From Arthrobacter sp. Leaf141 (GTDB lineage Bacteria > Actinomycetota > Actinomycetes > Actinomycetales > Micrococcaceae): DNA of 64,000 bases. The stretch covers positions 22,518 through 86,517 of the forward strand of contig NZ_LMOL01000024.1 of NCBI RefSeq assembly GCF_001424565.1, written 5' to 3'. Under the pieces are notes generated by a model. It saw only the letters and a list, made by a program, of their open reading frames with translations, did no database searches and had not been told where the DNA came from. The translations under genes were made by a program, and so were the position numbers. Shown one piece after another: positions 49,796 through 58,644 of this stretch. Each line of letters starts with the position of its first letter. The stretch's first letter is position 1.

Positions 49796-52195
49796 CTACA
49801 CGGCCACGGCGGGCCGGGTTGCCATCTCCGCCGCCTGGTGCAGCGCCTCAACCATGGACCGCGGATCCGCGATGGCCTTGCCGGCGATGTCGAACGCGGT
49901 GCCGTGGTCCACGGACGTGCGGATCACCGGCAGGCCCACCGTGATGTTCACGCCCGCCTCGATGCCCAGCACCTTCACCGGGCCGTGGCCCTGGTCGTGG
50001 TACATGGCCACCACCAGGTCGTAGTCGCCGCGGCCGGCCAGGAAAAACAGGGTATCCGCGGGCAGCGGGCCCACGGCGTTGATGCCGGATGCCTGCGCAG
50101 CCTTCACGCCCGGCTCGATTTTCTCGGCTTCCTCGCCCTGCCCGAACAGGCCGTTCTCGCCGGCGTGCGGGTTGATGGCGCACACGCCGATCTTCGGGTG
50201 GGGGATCCCGGCCCGGATCAGTGCCTCGCTCCCGCGCCGGATGGTGCGTTCCACCAGGTCCGGGTTGATCTTCCGGACGGCGTCCATCAGTCCGATGTGC
50301 GTGGTCACGTGGATCACCTTGATCTTGGGTGTGGAGAGCATCATGGACACCTCCACCGTGCCCGTCAGCTGCGCCAACAGCTCGGTGTGCCCCGGGAAAA
50401 TGTGGCCGGCCGCGTGCAGCGCCTCCTTATTCAGCGGCGCCGTGCAGATGGCCTGCACCTTCCCGGCCATCGCCAGCTCGCTGGCCACCCGGATGTACTC
50501 GTACGCCGCATGCCCGGCCACCGGGGAGAGCTGCCCCCACGGCAGGTCTTCCGGCAGCAGCGCCAAGTCGATCACGTTCACCCGGCCCGGCGTGAACACC
50601 GCGTCCTCCACGTCCGTGATCACCTGGATGTCCGCCTCAATGCCCAGCACCTCGGCGGCCTGGCGCAGCCGCAGCGCGTCCCCGACCACCACGGGCCGGC
50701 ACTCGGCGTTGCTCTGCGGATCCAGCACGGCGGCCACCACCACCTCGGGTCCCACCCCGGCGCCATCGCCCATGGTGACGGCCACGTAGGGCAGTTCCGC
50801 AGAATCAGTGTTGTTCATGAAGTGTCCTTCAGGGGGCAGGGACGGCTGGGGTGCCGTCGGCAGGGGGAGTGCGGTGGGGGAGGGATCCTCCGCCGCGGAA
50901 GGTTCAGGGGAGCCGGCGAGTGCGGCCAGGATGGTGCGGAGGCTGTCCCGGCTGCCGAAACTTCCGGGCCGGGTGACCACGGGCATCCCGGCCGCGGTAC
51001 GGCACAGGACGGCGCCGTTTTCGATTTCGCCCAGCACCAAGAGTTGCTGGACGCCGAGTGCAGCCAGCACGTGCCGCGCAGTTTCGCCGCCGGTCAGCAT
51101 CAACGGCCTGTCCCGGGCGAACGGTGCAACTGTCCGGGCCAGCCCGCCGGCGATCCGGGCCGACGCCACCGGATCCACGTTGGCCGCCGCCACGGTGACC
51201 GCCGCCGGACCCGCCCGGAGGGCAGTTTCCAGCGCGGCGGTTGACGGGTTTCCGGCCAGGAGATCCTGCGGGGCAAACGTGATGACGGGGACGCCGCCCG
51301 CTGCCAGAACGTGGAGCTGCTCCCGCGCCGGTCCTGACGCCGAGCCCACCACCAGCAACGGCGCCTTGGCGTCCTGCCGGGCTTTGTGGAAGCGGACGAC
51401 GGCGGCCCTTGGGCGGGGTGCGTACCCTGCAGTCCGGGCCAGGGCAGCGCCCAATGCGGATGCGCCGGCAAGCCGCAGGCCCGGGATGCCGCGGGCGGCC
51501 CGGGCAATGAGGTCCAGGTCCGCTGTGGTTTCCGCGTCGCAGACGATGACGGCTGCCGGGTGGCCGGCGCTCGCCGCCATCAGGAGGGCGGTCAGGGCCG
51601 GGGTTCCGGAGCGGACGGCCGCCAGGCTGATCAGGGTGGTGTCCAGGGGAGCCAGGGTTGCGGCGACAGACTCGGGCGCTGCCGTCGGTTCGGCATCCCA
51701 GAGCGGGGTCCGGTGCAGCGGGACACCCCCATGGTGCACCATCCCGTTGACAGTGCTGCGGCCCATTGCGGGCAGCGCGGGGGCCAGGAGGACAGGGCCG
51801 CCCTCCGCCAGGACTTCCAATTGCCGCGCCACCGGTCCGCGGAGCAGCGAATCGAGCTTCAGGAAGACCAGGGGAGCGGCATCCCCGGAGGGCAGCGCCC
51901 CCAGGATCAACCGGAGCCTGTCCGCGGCAACGTCCGCCGGGAACGCCCGGTTGTCCGTGTCCAGAACCAAAGTGGCGGCCGCCCACGGCAGGCAGGCCAC
52001 GGCTGCCGCAAGGTCTTCCGGACCGTGCGGAAGCAGGCGGACCTGGGGGCCGCCGTCGTCCGTTCCCTGCTTTAAAGGCAAGGAATGCGCACTCTGCGCA
52101 CAGGATTCGGTCAAGTGGGAAGAGCCGCCCAGCAGCGCCGCGGCGGTCTCGGCCGCGCCGGAAAGGTCGTCAGCAATGGCAAGTATGCGTAGCAT
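49796..52195 (-). CDS. Fusion of DUF1537 four-carbon acid-sugar kinase and PdxA-type phosphate dehydrogenase
   Basis: A 799-residue protein from the ATG at 52195 (AAAGGAGG upstream). Residues 1-430 are a DUF1537 acid-sugar kinase: ILAIADDLSGAAETAAALLG, FLKLDSLLRGPVARQLEVLA, LLVVGSASGPAREQ, PLMLTGGETARHVLAALG. A Pro-rich linker leads to Met460, which starts a complete PdxA-family protein: YVAVTMGDGAGVGPEVVVAA, FPGHTELLAQLTG, AINPHAGENGLFG, VVAMYHDQGHGPVKVLG (metal His residues present). In D-threonate/L-threonate/erythronate pathways separate kinase and PdxA2-like proteins phosphorylate and then oxidise and decarboxylate a four-carbon acid to dihydroxyacetone phosphate. Here they are one chain. 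GAAGGA before the internal ATG (50818) could also give free PdxA. Confidence 0.85.
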   Translation of the reverse strand: MLRILAIADDLSGAAETAAALLGGSSHLTESCAQSAHSLPLKQGTDDGGPQVRLLPHGPEDLAAAVACLPWAAATLVLDTDNRAFPADVAADRLRLILGALPSGDAAPLVFLKLDSLLRGPVARQLEVLAEGGPVLLAPALPAMGRSTVNGMVHHGGVPLHRTPLWDAEPTAAPESVAATLAPLDTTLISLAAVRSGTPALTALLMAASAGHPAAVIVCDAETTADLDLIARAARGIPGLRLAGASALGAALARTAGYAPRPRAAVVRFHKARQDAKAPLLVVGSASGPAREQLHVLAAGGVPVITFAPQDLLAGNPSTAALETALRAGPAAVTVAAANVDPVASARIAGGLARTVAPFARDRPLMLTGGETARHVLAALGVQQLLVLGEIENGAVLCRTAAGMPVVTRPGSFGSRDSLRTILAALAGSPEPSAAEDPSPTALPLPTAPQPSLPPEGHFMNNTDSAELPYVAVTMGDGAGVGPEVVVAAVLDPQSNAECRPVVVGDALRLRQAAEVLGIEADIQVITDVEDAVFTPGRVNVIDLALLPEDLPWGQLSPVAGHAAYEYIRVASELAMAGKVQAICTAPLNKEALHAAGHIFPGHTELLAQLTGTVEVSMMLSTPKIKVIHVTTHIGLMDAVRKINPDLVERTIRRGSEALIRAGIPHPKIGVCAINPHAGENGLFGQGEEAEKIEPGVKAAQASGINAVGPLPADTLFFLAGRGDYDLVVAMYHDQGHGPVKVLGIEAGVNITVGLPVIRTSVDHGTAFDIAGKAIADPRSMVEALHQAAEMATRPAVAV

Positions 52196-52272
52196 TGCTG
52201 CCTCCTTTGGCATCGGCGTTATGGATCCTGCATACCGAGAACTATCTGGTCTGCACAAAACACGCTAGCCCT

Positions 52273-52291
52273 ATTGCGCGCTTTGCGCAAT
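52273..52291. promoter_or_regulatory. Palindromic operator candidate in the divergent promoter
   Basis: ATTGCGCGCTTTGCGCAAT: 7-bp arms ATTGCGC/GCGCAAT around GCTTT. It is centred between the fusion gene (52195) and the binding-protein gene (52388), so the DeoR protein could control both directions from it. Confidence 0.55.
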
Positions 52292-52387
52292 CGTGGCATT
52301 GTGATGGCAGTAACACCAGCGGGGCAGGTATCACCAGGATGCAGCGCCTCGGCCGGCAGGTGCCGGCCCCTTACTTGGAGGTCAAAG

Positions 52388-54013
52388 ATGACTCGATCCG
52401 ACAACGTTGCCGGCGGCAGCGGATTCCTCGGCGAAGTGGCACAGCGTTCCCTCTCCCGGCGTTCCCTGCTGCGGTGGGGCGCCTTGGCCGGAGCAGGCGC
52501 AGTGCTGGCACCCGCCGTCACAGCCTGCGTGGCGCCGAGCGCCCCGGGCGGCGGAGCCACCGGTTCCACCACCCTGACCCTGGGCCTGAACCGCTCCCTG
52601 GTCAGCCTGGACAACAAGCTCAACCAGTTCGACGCCGCCGTCACCGTCCAGCGGGCCGTCCGCCAGGCCCTGACGGAAATCGGCGATGACCTCAAGCCCC
52701 GGAACGTCCTGGCCGAGTCCTTTGAACTGACCAGCCCCACACAGTGGACGGTCAAGCTCCGCAACGACATCAAGTACTCGGACGGCTCCAGCGTGGCCGT
52801 GGAGGATGTGGCCAAGGCCCTGGAGATGTACAGCCAGGTCAACGGCTCCTTCCTGGCCCCGCAGTTCCCGGAATGGCCCACCGTCACGAAGAAGGACGAG
52901 CTGACCTTCACCCTGGACACCAAGGCGCCGCTGCCGGTGCTCAGCACGCTGATGTCCAACATCCTGATCACCCCGGCCGCCGCCAACAAACCCGAAGAGC
53001 TGCAGGACGGCGTGGGCACCGGCCCGTACAAGGTGGCCTCCGCGGACCGCGGCACCGGCACCTACAAGCTGGTCGTCAACGAGAACTACTGGGGCGAGAA
53101 GCCCAGCGTCAGCGAAGTCAACGTCCGGTTTATGTCTGAGGAGTCCAGCCGCGTGGTGGCCCTGCGTTCCGGCGAGGTGGACGTGATTGACTCCATCACC
53201 CCGGACTCGGTGGCCCAGCTGAAATCCGTGGACGGCATCGAGATCGAATCGGTCACCGGAACCCGCTACAACCAGCTGTTCTACAACTTCCGCAAGGCGG
53301 CGGACAGCCCCATGTCGGACCCCAAGGTCCGCGAGGCCCTGTCCTACGGGTTCGACAGCAAGTCCGTGGTGGAAGGCATCCTGGGTGGCACCGTCACCTC
53401 CGCCAAGGGTGTGGTCCCGCAGACCCTGGCCGGCGCCGTCGAAACCGGCGAATACGCCTACGATCCCGGCAAGGCCAAGTCCCTGCTGGCCGGGCTGGGC
53501 GTGTCCAACCTGTCCGTCAAGGTGATCTGGGAAACCGGTGAATTCGCCGCCGACGTTTCCATCATGGAAGCCCTGGTGGAAATGATGAAAGAAATCGGCG
53601 TGACGGCCGAGCTGCAGCAGTTCGAGCCGGGCGGCGACATCTCCTCCTGGCGGCAGGGCAAAGCCGGCGACTGGGACATCCTGGGCAACGGCTATGGAAA
53701 CCAGACCGGCCTGGCCCTGACCAACCTGCAGGGCATGTACGCCGGCACGGCGGAGAAGGAAGCCACCCGCGACACGTACCACGGCTTCGTCTTCCCCGAA
53801 ATCAGCAGCAAAATCATCACCGCCACGTCAGAGACGGACCAGGCCAAGAGCACCGCACTGCTCACCCAGGTCCAGAAGGACATCTGGGCCAAGTGGCCGT
53901 GCATGTGGGCCTTCATCCCCAACGCCGTCCTGGCCCGCCGCGCCCGGGTGGACGGCGTCAAGCTCCGCCCCATCAACTCGTACCAGCTCTCCACAGTCAA
54001 GGTGAACGGCTAG
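52388..54013 (+). CDS. Family-5 solute-binding lipoprotein (Tat-type) of a peptide/opine-class ABC importer
   Basis: About 541 residues from the ATG at 52388 with GGAGG upstream. N-terminus combines a twin-arginine motif (SLSRRSLLRWGALAGAG) with a lipobox ending at Cys47 (APAVTAC), so export is probably folded via Tat. Family-5 landmarks: ESFELTSPTQWTVKLRNDIK, DGSSVAVEDVAKALEMY, GTGPYKVASADRGTGTYKL, NENYWGEKPSVSEVNVRF, VREALSYGFDSKSVVEGILG. The class binds peptides, opines, glycosides or acid sugars; operon context favours the last. Confidence 0.9.
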   Translation: MTRSDNVAGGSGFLGEVAQRSLSRRSLLRWGALAGAGAVLAPAVTACVAPSAPGGGATGSTTLTLGLNRSLVSLDNKLNQFDAAVTVQRAVRQALTEIGDDLKPRNVLAESFELTSPTQWTVKLRNDIKYSDGSSVAVEDVAKALEMYSQVNGSFLAPQFPEWPTVTKKDELTFTLDTKAPLPVLSTLMSNILITPAAANKPEELQDGVGTGPYKVASADRGTGTYKLVVNENYWGEKPSVSEVNVRFMSEESSRVVALRSGEVDVIDSITPDSVAQLKSVDGIEIESVTGTRYNQLFYNFRKAADSPMSDPKVREALSYGFDSKSVVEGILGGTVTSAKGVVPQTLAGAVETGEYAYDPGKAKSLLAGLGVSNLSVKVIWETGEFAADVSIMEALVEMMKEIGVTAELQQFEPGGDISSWRQGKAGDWDILGNGYGNQTGLALTNLQGMYAGTAEKEATRDTYHGFVFPEISSKIITATSETDQAKSTALLTQVQKDIWAKWPCMWAFIPNAVLARRARVDGVKLRPINSYQLSTVKVNG

Positions 54014-54017
54014 CCCC

Positions 54018-54953
54018 ATGCTCACATACGTCGCCAAACGGTTGAGCCAAAGCCTGCTCACGATCTTCCTGACCGTGTCCACAGTCTTTGTGCTCATCCG
54101 CATGGCTCCCGGCGACCCGGCCTACGCCCTGGCCGGGCCGCTGGCCTCCACCGGGGACCTGGAAAAAATCCGGACCTCCATGGGGCTCAATGAACCCCTC
54201 TTCACCCAATACGGCATCTTCCTCAAGGAACTGGCCGCCGGAAACATCGGCAAGTCATACTCCTTCCAGGCACCCGCCCTGGACGTGGTGCTGGGCAGGC
54301 TGCCCAACACCATCTTTCTGGCGGTCCTCGCCATCCTCCTGGCCATCGTGGTGGCCATCCCGCTGGGCGTCTGGATGGCCAAGCGTGCCGACACCAAGCG
54401 TGAGCTGGGCGTCAACGTCCTCACCATCGCCGGACAGTCGATGCCCGATTTCTGGATCGGCATCATGCTCCTGACCCTGTTCGCCGTGGTGTTCCCCATC
54501 TTCCCGTCCTCCGGCTTCACCAGCTGGTCCGGGGTGGTGCTGCCCGTTGCCACCATCGCCATCCTGCAGATCGCCCTGGTGTCCCGGATGGTCCGCCGCG
54601 AGGTGGGGTCCAACCTGGCCGCCCCCTACCTGACGGTTGCCCGCGCCCGCGGCACAGGCGAGCAGAAACTCACCTGGGCCTACGCCATGCGCAACTCCTC
54701 CATCCCCATCCTCACCACCCTGGGCACCCGGTTTGCCGGCATGCTCAACGGCGTGGTGGTGGTGGAAGTGGTGTTCAACTGGCCGGGCCTCGGCTCCCTG
54801 GTGGTCCGGGCACTCGAAACCCGCGACTACCCCCTCATCCAGGCAACAGTGCTGGTGACCTCCGTCCTCGCCGTCGGCGTCCAGCTGCTGATCGATCTCT
54901 GCTACCCGCTGCTGGACCCCCGCGTCCGGCTCGGAAAGGTGTCCGTGGCATGA
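54018..54953 (+). CDS. ABC importer permease, DppB-like
   Basis: A 311-residue integral membrane protein with six membrane segments and the DppB/OppB opening YVAKRLSQSLLTIFLTVSTV, FVLIRMAPGDPAYAL. The conserved cytoplasmic loop is YLTVARARGTGEQKLTWAYA. It starts 4 bp after the binding-protein gene and overlaps the second permease gene by 4 bp (ATGA). Confidence 0.92.
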   Translation: MLTYVAKRLSQSLLTIFLTVSTVFVLIRMAPGDPAYALAGPLASTGDLEKIRTSMGLNEPLFTQYGIFLKELAAGNIGKSYSFQAPALDVVLGRLPNTIFLAVLAILLAIVVAIPLGVWMAKRADTKRELGVNVLTIAGQSMPDFWIGIMLLTLFAVVFPIFPSSGFTSWSGVVLPVATIAILQIALVSRMVRREVGSNLAAPYLTVARARGTGEQKLTWAYAMRNSSIPILTTLGTRFAGMLNGVVVVEVVFNWPGLGSLVVRALETRDYPLIQATVLVTSVLAVGVQLLIDLCYPLLDPRVRLGKVSVA

Positions 54954-55870
54954 GCACCATCAACGAAATCCCGCTCGCCGCCCAGGCCATGAAACGCCCG
55001 ACGGCGGTCACCAAGCAGCTGCTCAAGCGCTCCTCCGCGGCCCGCCGGGAACGCTCGGCGAAGGTGAAGATGGTCCTGGGGGCGTTCCTCACCGCCATCG
55101 TGGTCCTGCCGATCGTCCTGGCGCAGGTCCTCCCGCTGCCGGACGTCGATGCCCAAAACATCACGTCCCGCTTCCTGCCCCCGCTCAGCGGCGGCCACCT
55201 CTTCGGCACTGACCAGTTGGGCCGGGACATCCTCTCCCGCGTCCTGCACGGCGGCCAGGTGTCACTGACCATCGGCGTGCTCGCCGTGGTGATTTCCGGC
55301 GTCGTGGGCGTTGTCCTCGGTGCCCTCGCAGGGTTCTTCGGCGGCTGGGTGGACGCCGTGGTGTCCCGCCTGATCGAAGCCCAGCTCTCGCTGCCACTGC
55401 TCATGATGCTCCTGCTGGTGGTGGCCCTCTTTGGCCCGTCCATCCCGGTCATCACGTTTGTGATCGCGATCGCCCAATGGCCCGAACCCGCCCGCCTCAC
55501 CCGGTCCCTGGTCCTGGTGGAACGCGAAAAGCCCTATGTGCAGGCCGCCAAGGTGCTGGGACTGCCCCAAATCACCACACTGGTGAAGCACATCATCCCC
55601 AACGTCATCAACCAGGTGATCGTGGTGGTCCTGCTGCTGCTGGCCACCGCCGTCCTGATGGAAAGCGCCCTGAGCTTCCTGGGCGCCGGGCCGCAGCGCC
55701 CGTTCGCCACCTGGGGCCGCATCATCTCCGACGGCCAGGACTTCCTCACCACCTCCTGGTGGATCGTCACCCTGCCCGGCGCCGTGATCGCCATCCTGGT
55801 GGTGGGGGTCAACCTGCTGGCGGACGGCCTCCGGGACCGCGTCCGCCGCCGGAAGGAAACCACAGCATGA
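54950..55870 (+). CDS. ABC importer permease, DppC-like
   Basis: A 306-residue membrane protein of the DppC/OppC type: LFGTDQLGRDILSRVLHGG, LTIGVLAVVISGVVGVVLGA, coupling loop KPYVQAAKVLGLPQITTLVK, FLGAGPQRPFATWGRIISDG. Its 5' and 3' ends overlap both neighbouring genes by 4 bp. Pairs with the DppB-like protein to form the channel. Confidence 0.92.
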   Translation: MSTINEIPLAAQAMKRPTAVTKQLLKRSSAARRERSAKVKMVLGAFLTAIVVLPIVLAQVLPLPDVDAQNITSRFLPPLSGGHLFGTDQLGRDILSRVLHGGQVSLTIGVLAVVISGVVGVVLGALAGFFGGWVDAVVSRLIEAQLSLPLLMMLLLVVALFGPSIPVITFVIAIAQWPEPARLTRSLVLVEREKPYVQAAKVLGLPQITTLVKHIIPNVINQVIVVVLLLLATAVLMESALSFLGAGPQRPFATWGRIISDGQDFLTTSWWIVTLPGAVIAILVVGVNLLADGLRDRVRRRKETTA

Positions 55871-56727
55871 GCGTCCTCGAGGTCCGCGACCTTTCCATCG
55901 AACTGATGACCACCGGCGGGGTGATCCGCGCCGTGGACGGCGTCTCCTTCAGCATCGACGCCGGCCAGACCGTCGCCATCATCGGTGAGTCAGGATCGGG
56001 AAAAAGTACGACGGCGATGGGCCTCCTGAGGCTCCTGCCGGACGACCTCGCCGTCATCTCCGGCCACGCCATGCTGGACGGCGTGGACGTGGTCACCGAA
56101 CCGAAGAAATTCGCGAAACTCCGCGGCCGGTCCGTGTCGCTGATCCCGCAGGACGCCATGACGGCCCTGTCCCCGGTGCACACCATCGGCCGGCAGCTGG
56201 GCGAGGCCGTGCTCCGCAAAGGTGCCATGTCCAAAGCCGACCTGAACCGGCGCTGCCTGGAGCTGCTGGAACAGGTCCGCATCCCCAGCCCGGACGCGCA
56301 GCTGAAGAAGTACCCGCACCAGCTCTCCGGCGGCATGCTCCAGCGCGTCCTGATCGCCATGGCGCTCGCCGTGGATCCGGTGCTGCTGGTGGCTGATGAA
56401 CCCACCAGCGCCCTGGACGTTACCGTGCAGGCCGGCATCCTGGACCTGTTGATGGAACTGCAGGAACGCACCTCCGTGGCCATCCTTATGATCACGCACG
56501 ACCTGGGCGTGGCCCGGCTGGTCTCGGACCGGATCCACGTGATGAAGGACGGAAAGTTTGTCGAAAGCGGTGAAGTGGAGCAGATTGTGGAGCACCCGCA
56601 GACCGAATACACGCAGAAGCTCCTGGCCGCGGTGCCCAAGCTGGGGCACTGGGACGGGGAACCACAGCACAATGCCCCGGTCTTCAACCCGGCCACGTCC
56701 AACACTTTGAACGGAGCACACCCGTGA
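55867..56727 (+). CDS. ABC importer ATPase, DppD-like
   Basis: A 286-residue ATPase: Walker A VAIIGESGSGKSTTAMGLLR, Q-loop LIPQDAMTALSPVHTIGRQL, signature LSGGMLQRVLIAMAL, Walker [17 protein letters not shown], switch His ITHDLGVARLVSD. C-terminal oligopeptide-ATPase region HPQTEYTQKLLAAVPKLG. First of the two ATPases; overlaps both neighbours by 4 bp. Confidence 0.92.
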   Translation: MSVLEVRDLSIELMTTGGVIRAVDGVSFSIDAGQTVAIIGESGSGKSTTAMGLLRLLPDDLAVISGHAMLDGVDVVTEPKKFAKLRGRSVSLIPQDAMTALSPVHTIGRQLGEAVLRKGAMSKADLNRRCLELLEQVRIPSPDAQLKKYPHQLSGGMLQRVLIAMALAVDPVLLVADEPTSALDVTVQAGILDLLMELQERTSVAILMITHDLGVARLVSDRIHVMKDGKFVESGEVEQIVEHPQTEYTQKLLAAVPKLGHWDGEPQHNAPVFNPATSNTLNGAHP

Positions 56728-57623
56728 GCGCCACCCTGCAGACCCCGGCCGGAACGCTGCCGGCGAAGGACCTGGTGCTGTCCGTCAAGAACCTCACCGT
56801 GGACTACGCCGTGCACCGCAGCACCTTCCGGGCCGTGGACGACGTCAGCTTCGACGTGCCCCGGGGCAGCACCGTGGCGATTGTGGGGGAGTCGGGCTGC
56901 GGCAAGTCCACCATCGCCAAGGCAATCGTCCGGCTGCTCACCCCCACCTCCGGCCAGATCCTGCTCAGCGGCCAGGACATCGCCCGGATGCCGGCACGCC
57001 AGCTGCGGCCCCTTCGCGCCAAGGTACAGATGGTCTTCCAGGACCCCTACGGTTCCCTGGACCCGCACCTGACGGCCGAGGACATCGTGGCCGAACCGCT
57101 GACCCTCCGGGGCATCCGCTCCGCGAAGGAACGACGGGCCGAGGCAGCCAAGCTGATCGACCAGGTGGGCCTGCCGTCCTCGGCGTTGGGCCGGCGGCCG
57201 GCAGAGTTTTCCGGCGGGCAGCGGCAGCGCATCGGCATTGCCCGGGCGCTGGCCTCCAAACCGGAGCTGCTGGTGTGCGACGAAGCCACCAGCGCCCTGG
57301 ATGTCTCCGTCCAGGCGCAGGTCCTTGATTTGCTGGCGGACATCCAGCAAGCCACCGGCCTGACGTACCTGATGATCAGCCACAACCTGGGTGTGGTGCG
57401 CGAAAGCAGCAGCCACGTCCTGGTGATGTCCAAGGGAAGGATCGTGGAGCAGGGGCCAACGGAGCAGGTCCTCACCACGCCCCGCGACCCCTATACCCGT
57501 GCGCTGCGGGCCGCCGCGCTGGACCCGCTGACCATGACCGGCCGCAAACCCCGGGACGTAGTGTCCCGACTGAACAAAGTAGCGCCCCAGGGCGAACCCG
57601 TACTGATGGAGGAAGCAAGCTGA
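56724..57623 (+). CDS. ABC importer ATPase, DppF-like
   Basis: A 299-residue ATPase: Walker A VAIVGESGCGKSTIAKAIVR, Q-loop MVFQDPYGSLDPHLT, signature FSGGQRQRIGIARAL, Walker B LLVCDEATSALDVSVQ, switch His MISHNLGVVRES. Forms a heterodimer with the DppD-like subunit. Its final base overlaps the aldo/keto-reductase start (TGATG), so the enzyme genes are translated with the importer. Confidence 0.92.
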   Translation: MSATLQTPAGTLPAKDLVLSVKNLTVDYAVHRSTFRAVDDVSFDVPRGSTVAIVGESGCGKSTIAKAIVRLLTPTSGQILLSGQDIARMPARQLRPLRAKVQMVFQDPYGSLDPHLTAEDIVAEPLTLRGIRSAKERRAEAAKLIDQVGLPSSALGRRPAEFSGGQRQRIGIARALASKPELLVCDEATSALDVSVQAQVLDLLADIQQATGLTYLMISHNLGVVRESSSHVLVMSKGRIVEQGPTEQVLTTPRDPYTRALRAAALDPLTMTGRKPRDVVSRLNKVAPQGEPVLMEEAS

Positions 57624-58600
57624 TGCAGGGAACCACCGTGGCGGGACTGGAGCTGCCCATCTCGCAGCTGGCGCTGGGCACCATGACGTTCGGGGACACC
57701 GCGTCCGAAGAGGTGGCGGCGGGGATGCTGGAAACAGCGCTCGACGCCGGCATCACCGTGATTGATACGGCCAACGGGTACGCCGGGGGAACCACCGAGG
57801 AAATCCTGGCCAAGCTCCTTCCCGCCCACCGCGACGCCGTTATCCTCGCCTCCAAGGCCGGCATGCCGCACCCGGATGCAGGGGAGCATTCACCGCTCTC
57901 CGCGGAAGGCCTGCGCCTCTCGGTGGAGGGCAGCCTCCGCAGGCTCGCCACCGACCGGCTGGACCTGTTCTACCTGCACATGCCCGACCGTGCCGCGCCG
58001 CCCGCTGAGACGGTTGCCGCCGTCGGCCGCCTGATCACCGAAGGCAAGGTGGGCGCGTGGGGTGTGTCCAACTTCGCCGCGTGGCAGATCGGTGAGCTGA
58101 ACGCCGTTGCCGATGCCGCCGGCGTCGTCCGCCCCGTGGTGGCCCAGCAGCTGTACAACCTGCTGGCCACCCGGCTGGAGGACGAATACCTGGAGTTTGC
58201 GGAGCACACCGGATTGCTGACGATGGTCTACAACCCGCTGGGCGGCGGGCTGCTGACGGGTAGGCACACCTTTTCGGAGGAGCCCGCTGAAGGCCGGTTC
58301 GGTAACTCGCGGCTGGCTGAAATGTACCGCCAGCGGTACTGGGACCCGCGGCTTTTTGAAGCGGTGCGGCAGCTGGCCGGGATTGCCGACGGTGCGGGCC
58401 TGCCGATGCCGGAGCTGTCCCTGCGGTGGCTGGTCAGCAAGCCGGGGGTAGGGTCCGTCCTGCTGGGCGGGTCCAAAGTGGAGCAGCTGCAGGCCAACAT
58501 CACGGCTGCCGCGAAGGGTCCGCTGCCGGCCGATGTGGTGGCCGCGTGCGACGCGGTGGCCGCTGAAATCCGCGGGCCCATGCCCAAGTACAACCGCTAG
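57623..58600 (+). CDS. Aldo/keto reductase family oxidoreductase
   Basis: A 325-residue TIM-barrel NADPH enzyme: ISQLALGTMTFGD, ITVIDTANGYAGGTTEEIL (Asp and Tyr of the tetrad), VILASKAGMPHP (Lys), LFYLHMPDRAAPPAETV (His), KVGAWGVSNFAAWQIGE and a C-terminal cofactor segment VGSVLLGGSKVEQLQANI. Coupled to the ABC importer and followed by an aldolase gene, so it may oxidise or reduce the imported sugar or acid. Substrate not predictable. Confidence 0.88.
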   Translation: MQGTTVAGLELPISQLALGTMTFGDTASEEVAAGMLETALDAGITVIDTANGYAGGTTEEILAKLLPAHRDAVILASKAGMPHPDAGEHSPLSAEGLRLSVEGSLRRLATDRLDLFYLHMPDRAAPPAETVAAVGRLITEGKVGAWGVSNFAAWQIGELNAVADAAGVVRPVVAQQLYNLLATRLEDEYLEFAEHTGLLTMVYNPLGGGLLTGRHTFSEEPAEGRFGNSRLAEMYRQRYWDPRLFEAVRQLAGIADGAGLPMPELSLRWLVSKPGVGSVLLGGSKVEQLQANITAAAKGPLPADVVAACDAVAAEIRGPMPKYNR

Positions 58601-58644
58601 CCTTCTGCTGACCATTGAATCGCCAAACTGAAGAGGAATCCGCC

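Noticed and set aside
49079..51244. A 721-codon open frame on the plus strand opposite the DeoR and fusion genes
   Set aside because: It is antisense to two well-supported genes and is His/Arg/Gly-rich with no recognisable domain, as expected from high-GC third-position bias.
55809..57416. A 535-codon minus-strand open frame opposite the two ABC ATPase genes
   Set aside because: Antisense to clear Walker-motif genes; composition is shadow-like.
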